Shown: positions 61,887 through 64,000 of the stretch, in pieces
How positions within the stretch are numbered: the stretch's first letter is position 1
How the letters are laid out: the number at the start of each line of letters is the position of its first letter
DNA from: Gimesia sp.
GTDB taxonomy: Bacteria; Planctomycetota; Planctomycetia; Planctomycetales; Planctomycetaceae
Reading direction: 5' to 3'
Length of the DNA: 64,000 nt
Assembly: GCF_040219335.1 (NCBI RefSeq)
Contig: NZ_JAVJSQ010000004.1
Location: forward strand, 434,001-498,000
Notes under the pieces: generated by a model
Databases searched by the model: none
The model's input: only the letters and a program-made list of their open reading frames with translations
What the model was told of the DNA's origin: nothing
Translations under genes and position numbers: made by a program

Positions 61887-62993
61887 TCAGTCCGTCATCC
61901 CGCGCGAACAGGAAAACGCATCCAGGGGCACATCGGTCGGCTCTTCACAGATCAACTGTCTGATCAACCGCGCCGTGATCGGCGAAAGCTGTAAACCATC
62001 CCGGTAATGTCCCGCCGCCATCAGCAGATTTTCAAAACCGTCAACAAAGCCCAGGTAAGGCAGCCCGTCAATCGACCGGGGACGCAGCCCTGCCCACGCA
62101 CGTTCGAAGCGTGCCTCTTTCAAAGCCGGCACCAGCGCCTGAGCGAACTGAATCAGGCCCGCCACTCCTTCTGCGGTATTCTGTTTATTGAATCCAATAT
62201 CTCGTTCGGTCGAACCGATCAGCAGTCGACCATCTCTGCGCGGCACCAGGTAGCGTTTCCCTGATTCAATCACGGCCTGGAACGGCAAGCGATCCATCGA
62301 CAGCAATACGATCTGCCCCTGGATCGGCACCAGCTCACACTTGAGTCCCAGTTGAGTCAGGATCTCGGGAGACCACGCTCCCCCGGCAATGATGGTCCGC
62401 CCTGCTCTTTGAATCCCCGCATACGTCCGTACGCCGGTGACCTTTGTGCCTTCCCGTTCGAAGCCCACGATCGGCGTGCCCGGCTCGAGCTTCACGCCCC
62501 GCCTGACGCATGCGGCCAGCAGCGCCTGCATGTGTCGAGGATTGCGTACCTGTGCCATGTCAGGCAGATAGAAGCCCGAGGTGATCTGCTCTCCAATATA
62601 TGGAGCACGTTCCCTCAAGGCACATTCATCGAGCGTCTCCAGTCGCACACCTGCCTGCTGCCATTCGGTGAGATATTCATCCCAGTTCGGCGTATCCGTC
62701 GTATAAGCCACGTGCAGGCCGCCACAGTTGAGGTAGCCGTTATCGACACCCGATTCTTCTTTCAGCTGTCGTGACCAGTCCGGCCAGAGAGGCTGACTGG
62801 CGGCTCTGAGCATGAGGCGCGCCGTAGTGGCAGATTCTCGATCCGCGGGAGGCAACATCCCTGCCCCCGCCCAGGACGCTTCTTTCCCGAACTGCTGACG
62901 ATCGAAGACGGTCACCGACAGTCCACGCATCGCCAACTCATAGGCGATCGACAGTCCGATCACCCCGCCACCAACAATATTGACATCCTGCAT
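61887..62993 (-). CDS. thiO: Glycine oxidase (FAD-dependent)
   Basis: The product, about 368 residues long, has an FAD-binding N-terminus (VNIVGGGVIGLSIAYELAMRG), the ThiO-type SWAGAGMLPP, GGLHVAY and a C-terminal block (WAGLRPRSIDGLPYLGFV, AAGHYRDGLQLSPITARLI). It oxidises glycine to iminoacetate for the thiazole of thiamine, using oxygen, in the cytoplasm. The ATG at 62993 and a GTG at 63002 compete; only the GTG has a close AGGG. No other thiamine gene is nearby, so a D-amino-acid oxidase role is also possible. Confidence 0.85.
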   Translation of the reverse strand: MQDVNIVGGGVIGLSIAYELAMRGLSVTVFDRQQFGKEASWAGAGMLPPADRESATTARLMLRAASQPLWPDWSRQLKEESGVDNGYLNCGGLHVAYTTDTPNWDEYLTEWQQAGVRLETLDECALRERAPYIGEQITSGFYLPDMAQVRNPRHMQALLAACVRRGVKLEPGTPIVGFEREGTKVTGVRTYAGIQRAGRTIIAGGAWSPEILTQLGLKCELVPIQGQIVLLSMDRLPFQAVIESGKRYLVPRRDGRLLIGSTERDIGFNKQNTAEGVAGLIQFAQALVPALKEARFERAWAGLRPRSIDGLPYLGFVDGFENLLMAAGHYRDGLQLSPITARLIRQLICEEPTDVPLDAFSCSRGMTD

Positions 62994-63136
62994 AAGAATC
63001 ACGCGCCCTGGTCACACTCAAAATAAACGAAACACGCAGCGCGTCGATTATAGCGGACCGCACCCAGATTCACAGGGCAGCGCTCACTCCCGGCAGACCG
63101 GAAATGAGCAATTCATCACACCAGAGACACGCCTGT

Positions 63137-64000
63137 CTAGTTCGACACGCGGCCGGGACGCAATGTTCGGGCATACGCAGTCGCCAGAGCCCGGATGTTG
63201 GTGCCGTACACTTTCGTGACCGCATTCACCGGCGTGGTTCCGCTTTTGAGTTCCTTCAGCAGCGCCGCCATCTTAGGCAGGCCCCCGTTATTGATCAGAA
63301 ACTCAACCAGCGTGAACCCGACTGCCGTCGTTTCGGATGGTGAGAACGTCCCTTCTGCCACGAGTGCTTCCGGACGCTGCACCTTGGGAGCCGCCTCCAG
63401 AGCCTGCTGCCGCAATGATTCGAAATAAGCCTGGCTGGTCGTCGATTTGGATGCCAGCAGCATCCCCAGTCCGCGGGATGCCCACATGGGGACCTCCCCT
63501 GCTCCACGCTGAATCGCTGCATTGGTCAATCCGGCCATCAGGTTCGTCTGCAATCCGGGAGAGCTCGCATCTGCCTGATCACCCACATCCTGCAGTACGA
63601 GGTATGCATCCAGAGAATTCGGCGTCACCTTGGTATGCCACGTTGTATCGTTGCCCACACGCCGGTCTTCAATCGTCTGGTTGAACTCAGAATAGCCGAA
63701 GCGATCCTTGAAGACATAAACGGCCAGCTTACCCTTCCAGAACGGTTTCTGTTTTTCGTTGAACAGCTTTCGCAGATCTTCCACCTGCGTCGTTGCCCAG
63801 CCGCTGATCTCCTTCAGACGATCTGCACTCACATTGCCATAAAAGATGAAGTCATCCGTCTCGAGCATTTCCGCCGGATCGTTATTCACGACCCGCTTCC
63901 AGGTCGGTTCCAGAGTATCACGACGCAGCTTGGCAAACTCATCAGGCGACATATTCGCCAGTTCCGCCATCCGCTTTTCTTCATCGGTCGGCACCATTTC
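63137..64000 (-). CDS. Peptidase-MA-like protein, N-terminus beyond window
   Basis: The frame is open to the right edge, so only the last 288 residues are visible. A helix rich in charged residues (LANMSPDEFAKLRRDTLEP) leads into a domain with FNEKQKPFWKGKLAVYVFKD and GEVPMWASRGLGMLLASKST. The latter resembles the 'P-x-W-x-x-E-G' part of peptidase-MA and DUF1570-type zinc peptidases, but with WASRG in place of WLxEG and no HExxH. It ends with VYGTNIRALATAYARTLRPG. It may be an inactive relative. No signal sequence is visible because the start is missing. Confidence 0.6.
   Translation of the reverse strand, partial: EMVPTDEEKRMAELANMSPDEFAKLRRDTLEPTWKRVVNNDPAEMLETDDFIFYGNVSADRLKEISGWATTQVEDLRKLFNEKQKPFWKGKLAVYVFKDRFGYSEFNQTIEDRRVGNDTTWHTKVTPNSLDAYLVLQDVGDQADASSPGLQTNLMAGLTNAAIQRGAGEVPMWASRGLGMLLASKSTTSQAYFESLRQQALEAAPKVQRPEALVAEGTFSPSETTAVGFTLVEFLINNGGLPKMAALLKELKSGTTPVNAVTKVYGTNIRALATAYARTLRPGRVSN

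Overview
The window looks like chromosomal DNA from a planctomycete, most probably Gimesia or a close relative. The grounds are a DUF1501 protein with a Tat-like leader, a secreted PQQ-type beta-propeller with EF-hands, two Hanks-type kinases with long low-complexity tails, an FG-GAP/VCBS protein, many secreted or membrane proteins of unknown function, and a moderately GC-rich genome with loose gene spacing. The genus is an inference. No rRNA, tRNA, CRISPR array, prophage or transposase gene was recognised.

Layout. 1-12.5 kb: an SDR-type protein cut by the window edge, a macro-domain protein, a secreted cysteine-rich beta-helix protein, then a long minus-strand run of small membrane or orphan proteins with an alpha/beta hydrolase, a DUF4291 protein, a glyoxalase-fold protein and an OmpR-type two-component pair. 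12.7-24.9 kb: more small membrane proteins, SRPBCC, RDD, methyltransferase, serine hydrolase, two tandem zinc-ribbon/membrane paralogues, an isochorismatase-type hydrolase, a TPR protein and a PARG-like protein. 25-29.8 kb: a secreted propeller protein, a second macro-domain protein, a frameshifted membrane-protein gene and two zinc-ribbon membrane proteins in AT-richer DNA. 29.8-36.4 kb: a complete ribose/nucleoside operon (LacI-type regulator, secreted nucleoside hydrolase, ribokinase, RbsB, RbsA, RbsC) with an 18-bp palindromic operator. 36.8-47.2 kb: GH71/99-like, PQQ-propeller, DUF1501, FG-GAP, SDR, enolase-superfamily and beta-lactamase-like genes, separated by copies of a hairpin repeat. 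47.2-64 kb: a kinase/beta-helix membrane receptor, a glutaredoxin-like protein, a lone receiver domain, two RNA-methyltransferase-like proteins, a permuted papain-like protein, a periplasmic adaptor, a second kinase, accA, cvpA, dtd, thiO and a truncated gene.

How the genes work together. The clearest functional unit is the nucleoside/ribose operon: the hydrolase releases ribose outside the cytoplasm, RbsBAC imports it, RbsK phosphorylates it and the LacI-type protein senses it. Next clearest are the overlapping sensor kinase/regulator pair and the housekeeping set accA, dtd and thiO. The most unusual DNA-level features are two intergenic repeat families. One, at 36.5-47.1 kb, carries a hairpin whose stem changes are compensatory between copies and which falls into two subtypes. 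The other, at 22.6-29.8 kb, is built of short TTTCGTG units. Two genes appear broken: an in-frame stop at 3873-3875 and frameshifts at 28.06-28.67 kb.
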